Assembly (NCBI GenBank): GCA_002403855.1 | Contig: DHIO01000035.1 | Location: 73,460-121,099, forward strand | Length of the DNA stretch: 47,640 bases | Origin: Acidimicrobiia bacterium UBA4744 | GTDB lineage: Bacteria > Actinomycetota > Acidimicrobiia > Spongiisociales > UBA4744 | Direction: 5' to 3' | Part shown: positions 16,805-25,699 of the stretch, piece by piece | Position numbering within the stretch: position 1 is the stretch's first letter | How the letters are laid out: each line of letters opens with the position of its first letter | The notes under the pieces: model-generated | Told to the model about the DNA's origin: nothing | Database searches by the model: none | The model's input: only the letters and a program-made list of their open reading frames with translations | Made by a program: the position numbers and the translations under genes

Positions 16805-17998
16805 CTACCCCGAAGGAATCTCTCCGATGACGCCTTCGACGAGCCATTGACAACAGAGTGTCCGTTCCTCATACGGAATCGTCTCGCCCTCTGCGATGAC
16901 GACGTTCCCCTGGTTGTCGTTGATCGGTCCGGCCCAGTAGTCGAGGGTGCCGTCGATGATCTGCTGCTTCTTCTCCTCGACCAGCGCGATGGTCTCGTCG
17001 GACACCATCGGCCCGTACGAGGACATCCCGACAATCCCGTCGGCCATGGTTCCGTACACGATGGACGGTTCCCAGGTCCCGGCGGCCAGAGCCTGGGCCT
17101 GGGCCAGGTAGTAGGGCCCCCAGTTGAAGGTGAACGTCGACAGCCACGAATTCGGGGCAATCTCCGGCACATCGATTCCGTAGTGCGTGTACCCGATTCC
17201 GGCATCTTCAGCCACGCTGGCCACCGCCGGGGCGTTCACTTCGGCCGCCAGCGCGTTGGCTCCAGCATCCACCAATGCCTGAGCCGCCTGCTGTTCGGCC
17301 GGCGGATCGTACCAACTGTTGATCCAGACCACCTGCACCTCGATGTCGGGGTTCATCTCCCGAGCGCCGATGGTGAAGGCGTTCAGGTTCCTCACCACTT
17401 CCTCGATCGGGAACCCGCCCGGGTAGCCGATGAGGGTCACGTCCGCGAGGGATCCGGCAATGATGCCGTCGAGATATCGCCCGTCCTCGGAGGCCGAGTC
17501 GTAGTGCCCGACATTGGGCAGAGTTTCATAACCCGCCCAGGACACGAAGACCGTATCGGGGTAGTTGGGCGCCACCAGGAATATGTCGTCCTGGCAGAAG
17601 GTGGTGCACACCACCATGTCATAGCCCTGCGAGGCGAAATCCTCGAAGGCCGCCTGGAATTCAGAACCGGGCGAGACGTTCTCGACAAACGTTGTTTCGA
17701 CGTTGTCCATATTGGCGACGAGGTACTGGCGGCCGAGTTCGTGGGTCTCGTTCCAACCCCCGTCGTCGGCCTCCCCGTCGTAGATGAAAGCGACCCGAAG
17801 TGGCTCGGCAGCTGCTTCCGTGGTTTCGGTGGCCGCTTCGGTGGTTTCGGTGGCCGCTTCGGTGGTTTCGGTGGCCGCTTCGGTGGTTTCGGTGGCCGCT
17901 TCGGTGGTCGTGGTGTCACCGGCATCGTCGCCGCAGGCTGCGACGACCAGCATCAGTGCGGCGAACAGCACAACCCAACGTAGGCGTCTTGGCTTCAT
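16805..17998 (-). CDS. BMP-family (PnrA/Med-like) substrate-binding lipoprotein
   Basis: A 397-residue extracytoplasmic binding protein. A basic start and hydrophobic stretch end in the lipobox VVAAC, so it is lipid-anchored. A roughly 35-residue linker of repeated Ala-Thr-Glu-Thr-Thr-Glu-Ala units follows, then the BMP domain from about residue 58 (LRVAFIYDG, DDGGWNETHELG). BMP proteins bind purine nucleosides or related ligands. The ATG at 17998 is preferred over the one at 18004 because GGAGG lies six bases before it. It is the first gene of the transporter operon and faces the divergent corrinoid operon at 18418 across a 419-base control region. Confidence 0.92.
   Translation of the reverse strand: MKPRRLRWVVLFAALMLVVAACGDDAGDTTTTEAATETTEAATETTEAATETTEAATETTEAAAEPLRVAFIYDGEADDGGWNETHELGRQYLVANMDNVETTFVENVSPGSEFQAAFEDFASQGYDMVVCTTFCQDDIFLVAPNYPDTVFVSWAGYETLPNVGHYDSASEDGRYLDGIIAGSLADVTLIGYPGGFPIEEVVRNLNAFTIGAREMNPDIEVQVVWINSWYDPPAEQQAAQALVDAGANALAAEVNAPAVASVAEDAGIGYTHYGIDVPEIAPNSWLSTFTFNWGPYYLAQAQALAAGTWEPSIVYGTMADGIVGMSSYGPMVSDETIALVEEKKQQIIDGTLDYWAGPINDNQGNVVIAEGETIPYEERTLCCQWLVEGVIGEIPSG
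17821..17904 (-). repeat. Four perfect 21-base tandem repeats encoding the lipoprotein linker
   Basis: Four identical 21-base units follow each other without a break and encode the Thr/Glu/Ala linker between the lipidated Cys and the BMP domain; a degraded unit flanks them. Being in frame, changes in copy number would only alter linker length. Confidence 0.9.
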
Positions 17999-18258
17999 GG
18001 TCATCCTCCAGATCCCCATGTTGATTCTCCGACCGCCGCGACCGTTGCGGGGATCGAAGCAACGGTGAACACAACGGGTGTTGTCTGGCACACAGTCTTC
18101 AGAGGTGTGAGACCCAATAGGTGATCGACAGGTGGAAACGCTTGATGGAGCCGATGGGTCGTTGGTGGGAAAGTGGGTGGCCGGTTGACGCGAAGCGGGG
18201 CGGGGACCCTTGTCAACTGCCATGATGCCATCGGGTTCATGCACGTTCCCATCGGCCG

Positions 18259-18275
18259 GATACGTAGTACGTATC
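18259..18275. promoter_or_regulatory. 17-base perfect palindrome, candidate GntR operator
   Basis: GATACGTAGTACGTATC is a perfect inverted repeat (eight bases on each side of one central base) with a GTA-G-TAC core typical of winged-helix dimer sites. It lies 261 bases upstream of the lipoprotein start and 143 upstream of the corrinoid start. The GntR regulator at 12386-13156, encoded at the end of the transporter operon, is the likely ligand; this is inferred. Confidence 0.55.
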
Positions 18276-18356
18276 ACCTCGGAGGCATGGTAAGGGTTCA
18301 TTGCCGGGGTTCCAAACGGATGTCGCGACTACGAATCCAAAGGGTTGGCGTGCGCA

Positions 18357-18385
18357 TTGCACCTCTCGATCGATATTGATATGAT
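18357..18385 (+). promoter_or_regulatory. Candidate sigma70-type promoter of the corrinoid operon
   Basis: TTGCAC (18357-18362), a 17-base spacer and TATGAT (18380-18385) form a good vegetative promoter. Transcription would begin near 18392, giving a leader of about 25 bases with GAGGAGGG before the ATG at 18418. Confidence 0.55.
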
Positions 18386-18389
18386 CAAT
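18375..18389. promoter_or_regulatory. Palindrome over the -10 element
   Basis: ATTGATATGATCAAT is a perfect six-plus-six inverted repeat around a three-base centre and covers the -10 box of the promoter at 18357-18385. A repressor bound here would block the corrinoid operon. No cognate regulator can be named from sequence. Confidence 0.45.
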
Positions 18390-18417
18390 GTTGGTGTTGT
18401 GATCCGAGGAGGGTCCC

Positions 18418-19131
18418 ATGGGTGCACAGGACTTGTTGGAGGGGTTGAAGCAGGCGGTCGTGGAAGGGGACGAAGACGCTGCTGCGTCGTTTGCCGAACA
18501 AGCGATCGGAGCGGAGTTGGCGCCTCTGGAGATCATCAAAGGGGCGATCAACCCGGCGATGGACGATGTGGGGCAGGCATTTGAGGATGGGGAAGCGTTT
18601 CTCCCCGAGTTGATCCTGGCCGGAGACGCGGCTCGGGCGGCTTTGGACTACATCATTCCTTCGATTTCGGCGGATGATCTGGAAGGGTCGGTCCAGGGGA
18701 CGGTGGTCATCGGCACCATCTTTGGAGACGCCCACGATATCGGCAAGAACATCGTCTCGGCGATCCTCGCCGCCCATGGGATCAAGATCGTCGATCTGGG
18801 GATCAACGTGCCCCCCAAGGCCTACATCGAGGCGGCATTGAAGGAAGAAGCGGACATCATTGCGATTTCTTCATTGATCACCACCTCTCTGCCGTATCAC
18901 CGGGAAGTGATCAACACGCTGCGCGATCGAGGGGAACGAGAGAAGTTCTTTGTGATCGTGGGGGGTGGACCGGTGACCCCCGAATGGACCGCTGAGATTG
19001 GTGCCGATGGGTATGGCCGGGACGCACGCGACGCAGCAGTGGTATGCCAGCAGCTACTGGCCGGGCGGGCCGAAGGCAAGACCGCGCCGCTACCCGAACC
19101 GGTCACGGTCGGCGCACTCGAACACGGCTAA
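18418..19131 (+). CDS. Corrinoid (B12-binding) protein, MtmC/MtbC type
   Basis: A 237-residue methyl carrier. The helical cap (residues 1-90, FLPELILAGDAA) leads into the B12 domain with D104-A-H106-D-I-G109 (lower-ligand His), SSLITTS and GGGPVTPEW. A C-terminal extension of about 20 residues after the domain is absent from the other three corrinoid proteins here. It is the first gene of a four-gene module holding its methyl donor enzyme, a methyl acceptor enzyme and a reactivation-like protein, so the whole methyl path is encoded together. GAGGAGGG precedes the ATG. Confidence 0.95.
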   Translation: MGAQDLLEGLKQAVVEGDEDAAASFAEQAIGAELAPLEIIKGAINPAMDDVGQAFEDGEAFLPELILAGDAARAALDYIIPSISADDLEGSVQGTVVIGTIFGDAHDIGKNIVSAILAAHGIKIVDLGINVPPKAYIEAALKEEADIIAISSLITTSLPYHREVINTLRDRGEREKFFVIVGGGPVTPEWTAEIGADGYGRDARDAAVVCQQLLAGRAEGKTAPLPEPVTVGALEHG

Positions 19132-19146
19132 CCGGGGAGAAAGCAC

Positions 19147-20535
19147 ATGCACGGCAAACCGGACATTCTCGAAGTTCTCAGCCGCACCCAAACGGGTGAG
19201 TACTGCACCCAGAAGGAGTGGGACACCAAGCGCATCCCGCTGACGATTAGGAGCATTCTCAAGGAGCACGATCTCCAGAAGACCTGCGACATCGACAACC
19301 CGGTCAACACCGACCTGGAACTGGCCGACAAGTTCTTCGCAGCCGGCTACCAGGCTGCCCTGGAACTGGGCTATCTGTGCACGGACACCGAGCGGATCGT
19401 CAGCGTCTCCCAGGAGGAACTCGACAACGCACTGAAGTTTGCCCCCTCCGAGATCACGGTGGGGGAAGGAAAGGACGCGACCGTGATCAAGGCTCGCACT
19501 CCTTCCGACCCGTATCCGATGAAGGCCGCCACGTCGCTCGGCATCACCATTTCCGAAGAGGTCTATCCGACCATCGCCTATTTGATTGCCAGCGAGCCCG
19601 AAGTCGACATACTCGAAGCGGGCTCGTTGACCACGATTCGGGGCCATGAGGTTCTTTCGGGTACTCCGATCGAGACTCTGATGGGATATGAGCACGGCAT
19701 CATGCACCGGGAGGCCCGGCGGAAGGCCGGACGGGAGGGTATGGGAGCGATTGGATGTATCTCGGCGGTGACCGAGTTCGGCCAGTTCGGAGCCTATGGC
19801 ACCCCGGGAGCGTTCCGCCCCAGTGACCTGGCGTTGATCCTCTTCCCTTCGGAGATGAAGATCGACTACCGAACGCTTCACAAAGTGGTCCACACCCTGA
19901 ACATGGGCGGGATCATGAAGTGCGACTCTCCCGGCATGATCGGCGGGATGCCCGGTCCCGCTGAAGGAGCGGCGGTGTCGAGCATCGCCTGTGCCTTGCT
20001 CTCTTACGCAATCCTCCAGAACCACGTGGGCGGCGGGGAGATCTACGACGTCCGGTACCTGTCGAATGTCAACCGGGAGGGCCTGTGGGCTCTGAGCGTG
20101 GTCTTCCAGGCGCTGAGCCGCAACACCCACACTCTGTGTCACGGCATCGCCAATCAGGTGTCCGGTCCCGGGACCGAGAACTTGTTGCGGGAGATCGCGG
20201 CCGGGGTTTCCGTGCTGGCCGCTTCCGGTTCTTCATTGACCACCGGGCCCCGCAGCGCCGGCGGCAAGCTCACCGACTTCGTCACTCCCCTCGAATGCCG
20301 GTTCGTGGCCGAGGTCAGCCATGCTGCCTCGGCGATGGAGCTGGAAGCGGTCAACGACGTGGTCAAAGCCCTGCTGCCCAAGTACGAGGACTCGATCAAG
20401 GAACCCGACCTGGGAGTCCCGTTCCAGAAGGCCTACAACCTGGACACTCTGGAGCCAACCCCGGAGTGGGAGGGCGCCTACCGCAGTGTCAAGCAGGAGT
20501 GCATCGACCTCGGGATTCCGCTCAGCGCCTACTAG
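19147..20535 (+). CDS. MtmB-family corrinoid methyltransferase without pyrrolysine (clade 1, copy b)
   Basis: A 462-residue MtmB homologue. TQTGEYCTQKEWDTKRIP opens the protein and is shared almost exactly with the protein at 7409-8812. AGREGMGA (194-201) is followed by Ile202 where archaeal MtmB has pyrrolysine. MKIDYRTLHKVVHT and TPLECRFVAEVSHA are also kept. It should demethylate a substrate onto the corrinoid protein encoded 15 bases upstream. The close similarity of the two clade 1 proteins, one beside a Rieske and hydroxylase operon and one in a full methyl-transfer module, suggests the same or closely related substrates. No methylamine specificity should be assumed. Confidence 0.9.
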   Translation: MHGKPDILEVLSRTQTGEYCTQKEWDTKRIPLTIRSILKEHDLQKTCDIDNPVNTDLELADKFFAAGYQAALELGYLCTDTERIVSVSQEELDNALKFAPSEITVGEGKDATVIKARTPSDPYPMKAATSLGITISEEVYPTIAYLIASEPEVDILEAGSLTTIRGHEVLSGTPIETLMGYEHGIMHREARRKAGREGMGAIGCISAVTEFGQFGAYGTPGAFRPSDLALILFPSEMKIDYRTLHKVVHTLNMGGIMKCDSPGMIGGMPGPAEGAAVSSIACALLSYAILQNHVGGGEIYDVRYLSNVNREGLWALSVVFQALSRNTHTLCHGIANQVSGPGTENLLREIAAGVSVLAASGSSLTTGPRSAGGKLTDFVTPLECRFVAEVSHAASAMELEAVNDVVKALLPKYEDSIKEPDLGVPFQKAYNLDTLEPTPEWEGAYRSVKQECIDLGIPLSAY

Positions 20536-20547
20536 AGAGGATCTGGT

Positions 20548-21402
20548 ATGAAGACGACCGTTGCCCGCGATCCGGTCACCGTCACGATCGATACCGAGGG
20601 GCCTTTCACGATCATCGGGGAGAAGATCAACCCGACCGGTCGCAAGAAGCTGCAAGCCGCCATCAAAGAGAAGAACTACGACTACGTCGTGTCGCTGGCA
20701 GTTGCCCAGGTGGAGGCGGGAGCCGAGATTCTGGACGTCAACGTAGGGGTGCCGGGAATCGACGAGGTGGCGACCATCAAGGACGTCATCGGGGTCGTGG
20801 CCGATGCGGTCGACGTGCCGCTCTGCATTGACTCGCCGAGCCATGAAGCGGTGGCGGCCGCCCTCTCGGTCTGTCCGGGACGGCCCCTGGTCAACTCCGT
20901 GAACGGCGAGGAGACGTCGATGCAGGCCATCCTCCCGCTCGTCAAGGAGTACGACGTTCCCGTGATCGGGCTAACCCTCGATGAAGACGGCATCCCGGAG
21001 GACGGTCCGGCCCGGTTCGCCGTCGCCCGCAAGATCATCGAACGAGCCGACTCGCTCGGCATCCCGATCGAGAACATCATCATCGATCCGCTGGTGCTCA
21101 CCGTGGGAGCCGACAGCAACGCGGCCCGGGTAACCCTGGATACGATCGGACTCGTCACCGAGGAGTACGGCGTCAACATCAACCTGGGGGCCAGCAACGT
21201 GTCGTTTGGGCTGCCCGATCGTCACACGCTCAACCAGGCGTTTCTGGGGCTGGGTATGGGGGCCGGGGCGTCGTGTGCCATCACCGACGCCGCCAAGCTG
21301 GCACCGACCATCAAAGCTGCCGACCTCTTGCGAGGCCGGGATCCCCACGGGATGCGATACATCAAGTACTACCGCGCTCACTCCCCCAAGGACGACGGAT
21401 AG
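20548..21402 (+). CDS. Methyltetrahydrofolate-type (MtgA/AcsE-like) methyltransferase, pterin-binding
   Basis: A 284-residue pterin-binding TIM barrel. Landmarks are FTIIGEKINPTGR at the start, GAEILDVNVG, the ligand segment around CIDSPSH, LVNSVNGEE and LGASNVSFGLPDR near the C-terminus, all as in AcsE and MtgA. It is expected to move the methyl group from methyl-cob(III)alamin on the corrinoid protein to tetrahydrofolate, or the reverse. Its place after the corrinoid protein and MtmB-family gene argues for tetrahydrofolate as the methyl sink and for entry of the substrate's methyl group into one-carbon metabolism. Confidence 0.92.
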   Translation: MKTTVARDPVTVTIDTEGPFTIIGEKINPTGRKKLQAAIKEKNYDYVVSLAVAQVEAGAEILDVNVGVPGIDEVATIKDVIGVVADAVDVPLCIDSPSHEAVAAALSVCPGRPLVNSVNGEETSMQAILPLVKEYDVPVIGLTLDEDGIPEDGPARFAVARKIIERADSLGIPIENIIIDPLVLTVGADSNAARVTLDTIGLVTEEYGVNINLGASNVSFGLPDRHTLNQAFLGLGMGAGASCAITDAAKLAPTIKAADLLRGRDPHGMRYIKYYRAHSPKDDG

Positions 21403-21405
21403 GCC

Positions 21406-22086
21406 GTGACGGTCCGTCGGGACTGGGTACTCGAGTACGACGTCGACGATGTCTTGCGCGGCCAAGCGGCCGATCCGGATGTGGTTCGGGCACGCCGTCC
21501 CCGTCTCGTCGAGTTTGCCCAGCAAGCCCTCGAGAACGGCCGAGACCTCATCGAACCGGCCGTGCTTTCCCGCCGTCTGGGGGTGGAGGGAGTCCGGCAC
21601 GGTCGTCTGTTGTTGGAGGACGGTCACCGGCTATCCGGCGATCTCGCCGTTGAGCATCTCGGTCCGGCCCAATACGTCGTCGTCATGCTGTGCACGGTCG
21701 GCGACTCCCTGGCCCAGGCAGCCATCAGAGAGTCATCCTCCAACCTGGTGTATGCCTTCGCCCTCGACTCGGTCGGTTCCGCCGCGGTCACCGCCCTCGG
21801 GGCGGCCGCATGCAACTCGATCGAAACGGGGGCGATGGCGTCGGGCCTCGAAACGACCCTGCCGCTGAGTCCGGGCATGGAGGGCATGCCGGTCGATCCC
21901 GGCCAGCGGGAGATCTTCGCCATGATCGATCCCGAGGAAGTCGGCGTGGTCCTCACTCCCAACCTCGAGATGGTTCCGCTCAAGTCGGTGACGATGGTGC
22001 TCGGGGTCGGGGCCAACGTGGCCACCCCCGGGGGCCCTTGCGACTACTGCACGCTTCGGGACACCTGCCGGCAAAGGATCTCGTAG
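21406..22086 (+). CDS. MetH activation-domain-like protein, probable corrinoid reactivation factor
   Basis: A 226-residue protein resembling the stand-alone vitamin B12-dependent methionine synthase activation-domain proteins that accompany corrinoid methyltransferases. Visible features are the helical core with SVGSAAVTALGAAA, the segment RLSPGMEG-type SPGMEGMPVDPGQRE and a C-terminal Cys cluster C212-x2-C215-x5-C221. The Cys cluster could bind metal or an Fe-S centre. In MetH the domain binds SAM to rescue oxidised cob(II)alamin; an equivalent role for the corrinoid proteins here is inferred. The start is GTG at 21406, three bases after the methyltransferase stop. It is the last gene of the module, convergent with set B. 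Confidence 0.75.
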   Translation: MTVRRDWVLEYDVDDVLRGQAADPDVVRARRPRLVEFAQQALENGRDLIEPAVLSRRLGVEGVRHGRLLLEDGHRLSGDLAVEHLGPAQYVVVMLCTVGDSLAQAAIRESSSNLVYAFALDSVGSAAVTALGAAACNSIETGAMASGLETTLPLSPGMEGMPVDPGQREIFAMIDPEEVGVVLTPNLEMVPLKSVTMVLGVGANVATPGGPCDYCTLRDTCRQRIS

Positions 22087-22148
22087 CTGGCCTCGGTTCT
22101 TGGTTCGATACCAAAGCCAACTACCGATCACCGCCGGCGAAGCTCTCC

Positions 22149-24377
22149 TTACTCGATCCCAACGATGTGTTCCGGGCGAACCGGCACCCGGGTGAGAGCC
22201 TTCCCGGTGGCGGCCCGGATGGCGGCCACCACGGCGGGTGTTGAGCTGATCGTCGGAAGCTCGGAGAACCCTTTGGCGCCGAAAGGTCCCCAGGATCCCG
22301 GCTCCTCCACGATCACGGACTGCACCGGGGGTGCGTCGAGGAACGTCGGCAGGAGATAATCGGTGAAGTTGGCGTTCAGAACCCGACCACGGTCCAGCAC
22401 GAGTTCCTCCATGACGGCGAGACCGACACCCTGCATGGTCCCTCCCTCGATCTGTCCGATGATCGATTGAGGATTGAGCGCTCGTCCCACGTCCTGCGCC
22501 GAGTCGATTCGTACCAGCTTGACGAGCCCCAACTCCGGGTCGACGTCGACGATGGCCCGGTGGGCGGCCACACTGAAGTCCACGTGCGGGCTGCCCTGGC
22601 CGTCCTCGTCCGGTTCGGCGGTTTCGATGTGGCGGTATCGGACCTCGTGTTCGATGGGATCCGATCCACACAACTCCTCCAGAGTCGCAACAACGGTGCC
22701 GTCCCGCCAGACCCCTGCGCCGGTCAGATCGTCGCCGTCCGCTCTTCGCAGAGCTTCCTCCCGTACCCTTGCGGCAGCCCGATAGACGGCTCCACCGGCC
22801 ATCTGGGTCTGGCGCGAAGCAGACGTCGAACCTGCCGAACCGATGAGGGAAGTGTCGTCGAAGATGACGGCCACTTGGTCGACACCCAGGACCGTCCGGG
22901 CGATCTGCTGAAGGATCGTGACCATGCCCTGGCCGACTTCGATTGCCGCCGTGTGTACCTCAACCCCGGCCGCGGTCAGCACCACCCGGGCATCGGCGTA
23001 GTCGTCGAAACCCTCCGAGAAGGCCAGGTTCTTGATCCCGACGGCGAAGCCGACTCCCCGTACGACGGAATTGGGTGGGGTCGTCAGCCCCGTCCCTCCG
23101 GGCAGGCCGAGTGGATCATTCCCCGGCCGATCGGCATCCACCGGAAGCGACCGCACGGCTTCGATGACCGCTCTGGTCGGTAGCGGTTCCTCAATGAGCT
23201 GACCCGTGGTGGCCAACCGGTCGCCCGTCTCCAGTGCGTTGAGGAGACGTAGTTCGACGGGGTCCATGTCCAGTTCGACGGCTAGTCGATCCATCTGGGC
23301 TTCATAGGCAAAACATGACTGGACTGCTCCGAAACCGCGCATGGCCCCGGAGGGAGGGTTGTTGGTTTGGACCGCATATCCCTCGGCAAAGACGTTCGGG
23401 CATTGGTAGGGCCCGACGGCGAAGTAGACCGCGTTGTTGAGCACCGCCGGCGACGTCTCCGTGTAGGCCCCGGCGTCCAGCAATACTCGGGCTTCTACCC
23501 GGACGAGCCGCCCATCTCGGTCGGCTTCGTGGCGATACCACATTCGGGCGGCGTGACGGTGTACATGGCTGGCGAAGCTCTCCTGGCGGTCGTAGACCAT
23601 GCGGACGGGACGGCCGGTGTGGAGCGCCAACATACAAAGGTGAACCTGCAGGCTGAGATCCTCTCGAGAACCGAAGGCGCCGCCCATGCCGGCCGGATGT
23701 ACCCGAACCTGTTCGGGCCGCAACCCGAGGCAGTCGACGATCTGCTCGTGATCGACGTGGATCCACTGTGACACTGCGTAGACGTCGACCCCGCCTTCGG
23801 TATCAGGGAAGGCGATCCCGGCCTCGGTCCCGAGCGGGGCCTGGTCCTGGGTCCCCACTTCGTAGTAGCCCTCGACCGCTACCTCGCCGTGCGCCTCGGG
23901 ATCACCGCGGCGGGCCTTGTGCTCACGGAATACCAGGCCCCGCTCGTGACCCTCCACCAGATCGGTGATCGGTTCGAGTTCTCCGTACTCGACGATCACG
24001 GCGTCTGCGGCCCGGCGAGCTGTTTCGCGGTCCTCTGCGGCCACCACCGCGATCGGTTGACCCCAGTAGGTCACCTCGTTCTCGGCCAGAACGGGCCGGT
24101 CCTGGACGATCTGGCCCATGGCGTTGAGTCCGGGTACATCCTCGGCGGTCAACACCGCATGGACACCCACGATGGCCAGCGCCGGGGCGATATCGAGGCG
24201 CGTGATGCGAGCCCGGGCCAGAGGGGCACGAACCGTCGCCCCCCACAGCATTCGTTCATCCTGAAGATCCGATGCGTAGGCAAACGCACCCTTGGTTTTG
24301 GGTACCCCATCCGGCCGGAGGGTTGAAGAGCCCACTCGCCCGGGCGCGGTGGTCGCATCGGGGGGTGCGACGCTCAT
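22149..24377 (-). CDS. Molybdenum hydroxylase set B, molybdopterin large subunit (XdhD/XdhA-like)
   Basis: A 742-residue catalytic subunit. GGAFG lies at 232-236, the substrate-site motif GAMRGFG at 344-350 (Arg as in XDH Arg880) and the catalytic Glu is E706 in KGFSE. The residues before that Glu (Phe-Ser) differ from the usual Ile/Ala-Gly, so the active site may be shaped differently. The ATG at 24377 overlaps the [2Fe-2S] subunit stop (ATGA); 19 more in-frame residues upstream have no family support. Together with ssnA- and ygfK-like genes across the control region it recalls the E. coli ygfK-ssnA-ygfM-xdhD cluster of purine metabolism. Confidence 0.92.
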   Translation of the reverse strand: MSVAPPDATTAPGRVGSSTLRPDGVPKTKGAFAYASDLQDERMLWGATVRAPLARARITRLDIAPALAIVGVHAVLTAEDVPGLNAMGQIVQDRPVLAENEVTYWGQPIAVVAAEDRETARRAADAVIVEYGELEPITDLVEGHERGLVFREHKARRGDPEAHGEVAVEGYYEVGTQDQAPLGTEAGIAFPDTEGGVDVYAVSQWIHVDHEQIVDCLGLRPEQVRVHPAGMGGAFGSREDLSLQVHLCMLALHTGRPVRMVYDRQESFASHVHRHAARMWYRHEADRDGRLVRVEARVLLDAGAYTETSPAVLNNAVYFAVGPYQCPNVFAEGYAVQTNNPPSGAMRGFGAVQSCFAYEAQMDRLAVELDMDPVELRLLNALETGDRLATTGQLIEEPLPTRAVIEAVRSLPVDADRPGNDPLGLPGGTGLTTPPNSVVRGVGFAVGIKNLAFSEGFDDYADARVVLTAAGVEVHTAAIEVGQGMVTILQQIARTVLGVDQVAVIFDDTSLIGSAGSTSASRQTQMAGGAVYRAAARVREEALRRADGDDLTGAGVWRDGTVVATLEELCGSDPIEHEVRYRHIETAEPDEDGQGSPHVDFSVAAHRAIVDVDPELGLVKLVRIDSAQDVGRALNPQSIIGQIEGGTMQGVGLAVMEELVLDRGRVLNANFTDYLLPTFLDAPPVQSVIVEEPGSWGPFGAKGFSELPTISSTPAVVAAIRAATGKALTRVPVRPEHIVGIE

Positions 24378-24835
24378 GGACTTGCCCCTCCCATCGACTG
24401 CACGGCCCGGAGAAGAGCCCCGTAGCCGGTACACCGGCAGATATTGCCGGAGAGCGCTTCACGGATTTCGGGCTCGGTGGGAGCCGGCTGGTGTTCGAGC
24501 AGGTGGGCGGTGGCTACTACGAAACCGGGAGTGCAGAAACCACATTGGACGGCTCCATGTTCCACGAAGGCTTGCTGAACGGGATGGAGTTCATCCTCCG
24601 TGGCCAGGCCCTCGACGGTCAGAACTTCGGTACCTTCCGCGTCGGCTGCCATGACCAGACAGGAACATACAAGGTCGCCATCGACGATGACGGTGCACGA
24701 TCCGCACTCGCCCTGTTCGCAGGCATCTTTGGCGCCGAGGAGGCCCAACCTCTCCCGCAGCACGAAAAGCAGGCTCTCTGGCCCCTGGACGGCCGCTTCT
24801 CTCTCCTCGCCGTTGACGGTGAAGTGAACGTTCAT
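24374..24835 (-). CDS. Molybdenum hydroxylase set B, [2Fe-2S] small subunit
   Basis: A 153-residue iron-sulfur subunit with cluster ligands C39, C44, C47 and C59 (plant-ferredoxin-like domain) and C98, C101, C133 and C135 (helical domain, CGFCTPG and CRCTGY). The ATG at 24835 overlaps the stop of the FAD subunit as ATGA, so the start giving MNVHF is chosen over one four codons upstream. It links the molybdenum site to the flavin. Confidence 0.94.
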   Translation of the reverse strand: MNVHFTVNGEEREAAVQGPESLLFVLRERLGLLGAKDACEQGECGSCTVIVDGDLVCSCLVMAADAEGTEVLTVEGLATEDELHPVQQAFVEHGAVQCGFCTPGFVVATAHLLEHQPAPTEPEIREALSGNICRCTGYGALLRAVQSMGGASP

Positions 24836-25644
24836 GCGGCCAGGCACCTTTCCAGTAGTCGTCGGGCAAGGACACCGGACGCATGACGGCGATACGCCTC
24901 GGTTGAGCGGTGGTCGGTGATCGGTCGGACTTCGTCGGAAACCAGGCGGGAGAACTCAGCCAGCGCTTCGGCGGACGGGTGAGATTCGGCGCTCATCATC
25001 TCTTCGGCCCGGGCGGCCCGAAGTACCGTAGGACCGACCGCCCCGAGCGCCACGGTTGTCCTGCCCTCCTCGTCGCGCATGACGCAGGCGGAAACGGTGG
25101 AGATGACCATGGCCGATCTGACACCGACTTTTCCGAACTCCTGGCGAGCCGGGAGGTGTTCCGGCAATACCACCGCCGTGATGACTTCCCCGGGCTTCAA
25201 GGCGTTCAATTTCGGGCCGGTCAAGAACTCGCTCCAACTGAGGATCCGCGTTCCGCCGTCCCGGGAACGCACCTCGATGCTGGCGTCGCAGGCCGCCAGA
25301 AACGGATGGGTGTCGCCGGCCGGGCTGGCAGTACCCAGGTTGCCGCCCAGCGTGCCAACGCTTCGTATCTGCGGCGAGCCGACCGTGCGGGCCAGCTGCG
25401 CCAGGGCGGGAATCGGCCCCAGTTCCATTCGCCGGTAGGTGACTCCCGCTCCGATCCGGGTTCCGTTCCACTCGCTGAGGTCGGCAACGCCGCGGAGGCT
25501 GATCACTCGGCGAACCTGGCGGGTCCGGAAGTTGACCTCCACCATGACATCGGTTCCGCCTGCCAGGAGCGTTGCGTCGGGGTATTCGCCGGCGGCGGCC
25601 AGGGTCTCATCGAGACTGCGCGGACGGTCAATGTCCACCTTCAC
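24832..25644 (-). CDS. Molybdenum hydroxylase set B, FAD-binding subunit (YgfM/XdhB-like)
   Basis: A 270-residue flavin subunit. FAD motifs are LLAGGTDVMVE (about 26-36) and IRSVGTLGGNLGTASPAGD in the middle, with the C-terminal CO_deh_flav_C domain ending in ARRLLERC. It is short, as YgfM is. The track start is GTG at 25644, but AAGGAG lies five bases before a second GTG at 25638, which may be the true start. It is the first gene of the set B operon, and a 19-base perfect palindrome lies 55 bases upstream (25700-25718). Confidence 0.9.
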   Translation of the reverse strand: MKVDIDRPRSLDETLAAAGEYPDATLLAGGTDVMVEVNFRTRQVRRVISLRGVADLSEWNGTRIGAGVTYRRMELGPIPALAQLARTVGSPQIRSVGTLGGNLGTASPAGDTHPFLAACDASIEVRSRDGGTRILSWSEFLTGPKLNALKPGEVITAVVLPEHLPARQEFGKVGVRSAMVISTVSACVMRDEEGRTTVALGAVGPTVLRAARAEEMMSAESHPSAEALAEFSRLVSDEVRPITDHRSTEAYRRHASGVLARRLLERCLAA

Positions 25645-25699
25645 TCCTTCTCTGATTCCGATCCAAACCTAGCGTTTCCTGATGCGCGACATGCACCGG

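Larger units (their letters stand above)
17999..18417. promoter_or_regulatory. Divergent control region between transporter and corrinoid operons
   Basis: A 419-base gap without a credible gene. It contains the GGAGG site of the lipoprotein gene at the left, a 17-base perfect palindrome (18259-18275) and a good plus-strand promoter with its own palindrome (18357-18389). No cobalamin riboswitch or tRNA was recognised in it. Confidence 0.75.

Noticed and set aside
17821..17904. Short CRISPR-like repeat array
   Set aside because: The units are contiguous, in frame and encode the lipoprotein linker; there are no spacers.
17999..18417. Cobalamin riboswitch upstream of the corrinoid operon
   Set aside because: No B12-box-like sequence or extended leader was found; the predicted leader from the promoter at 18357 is only about 25 bases.
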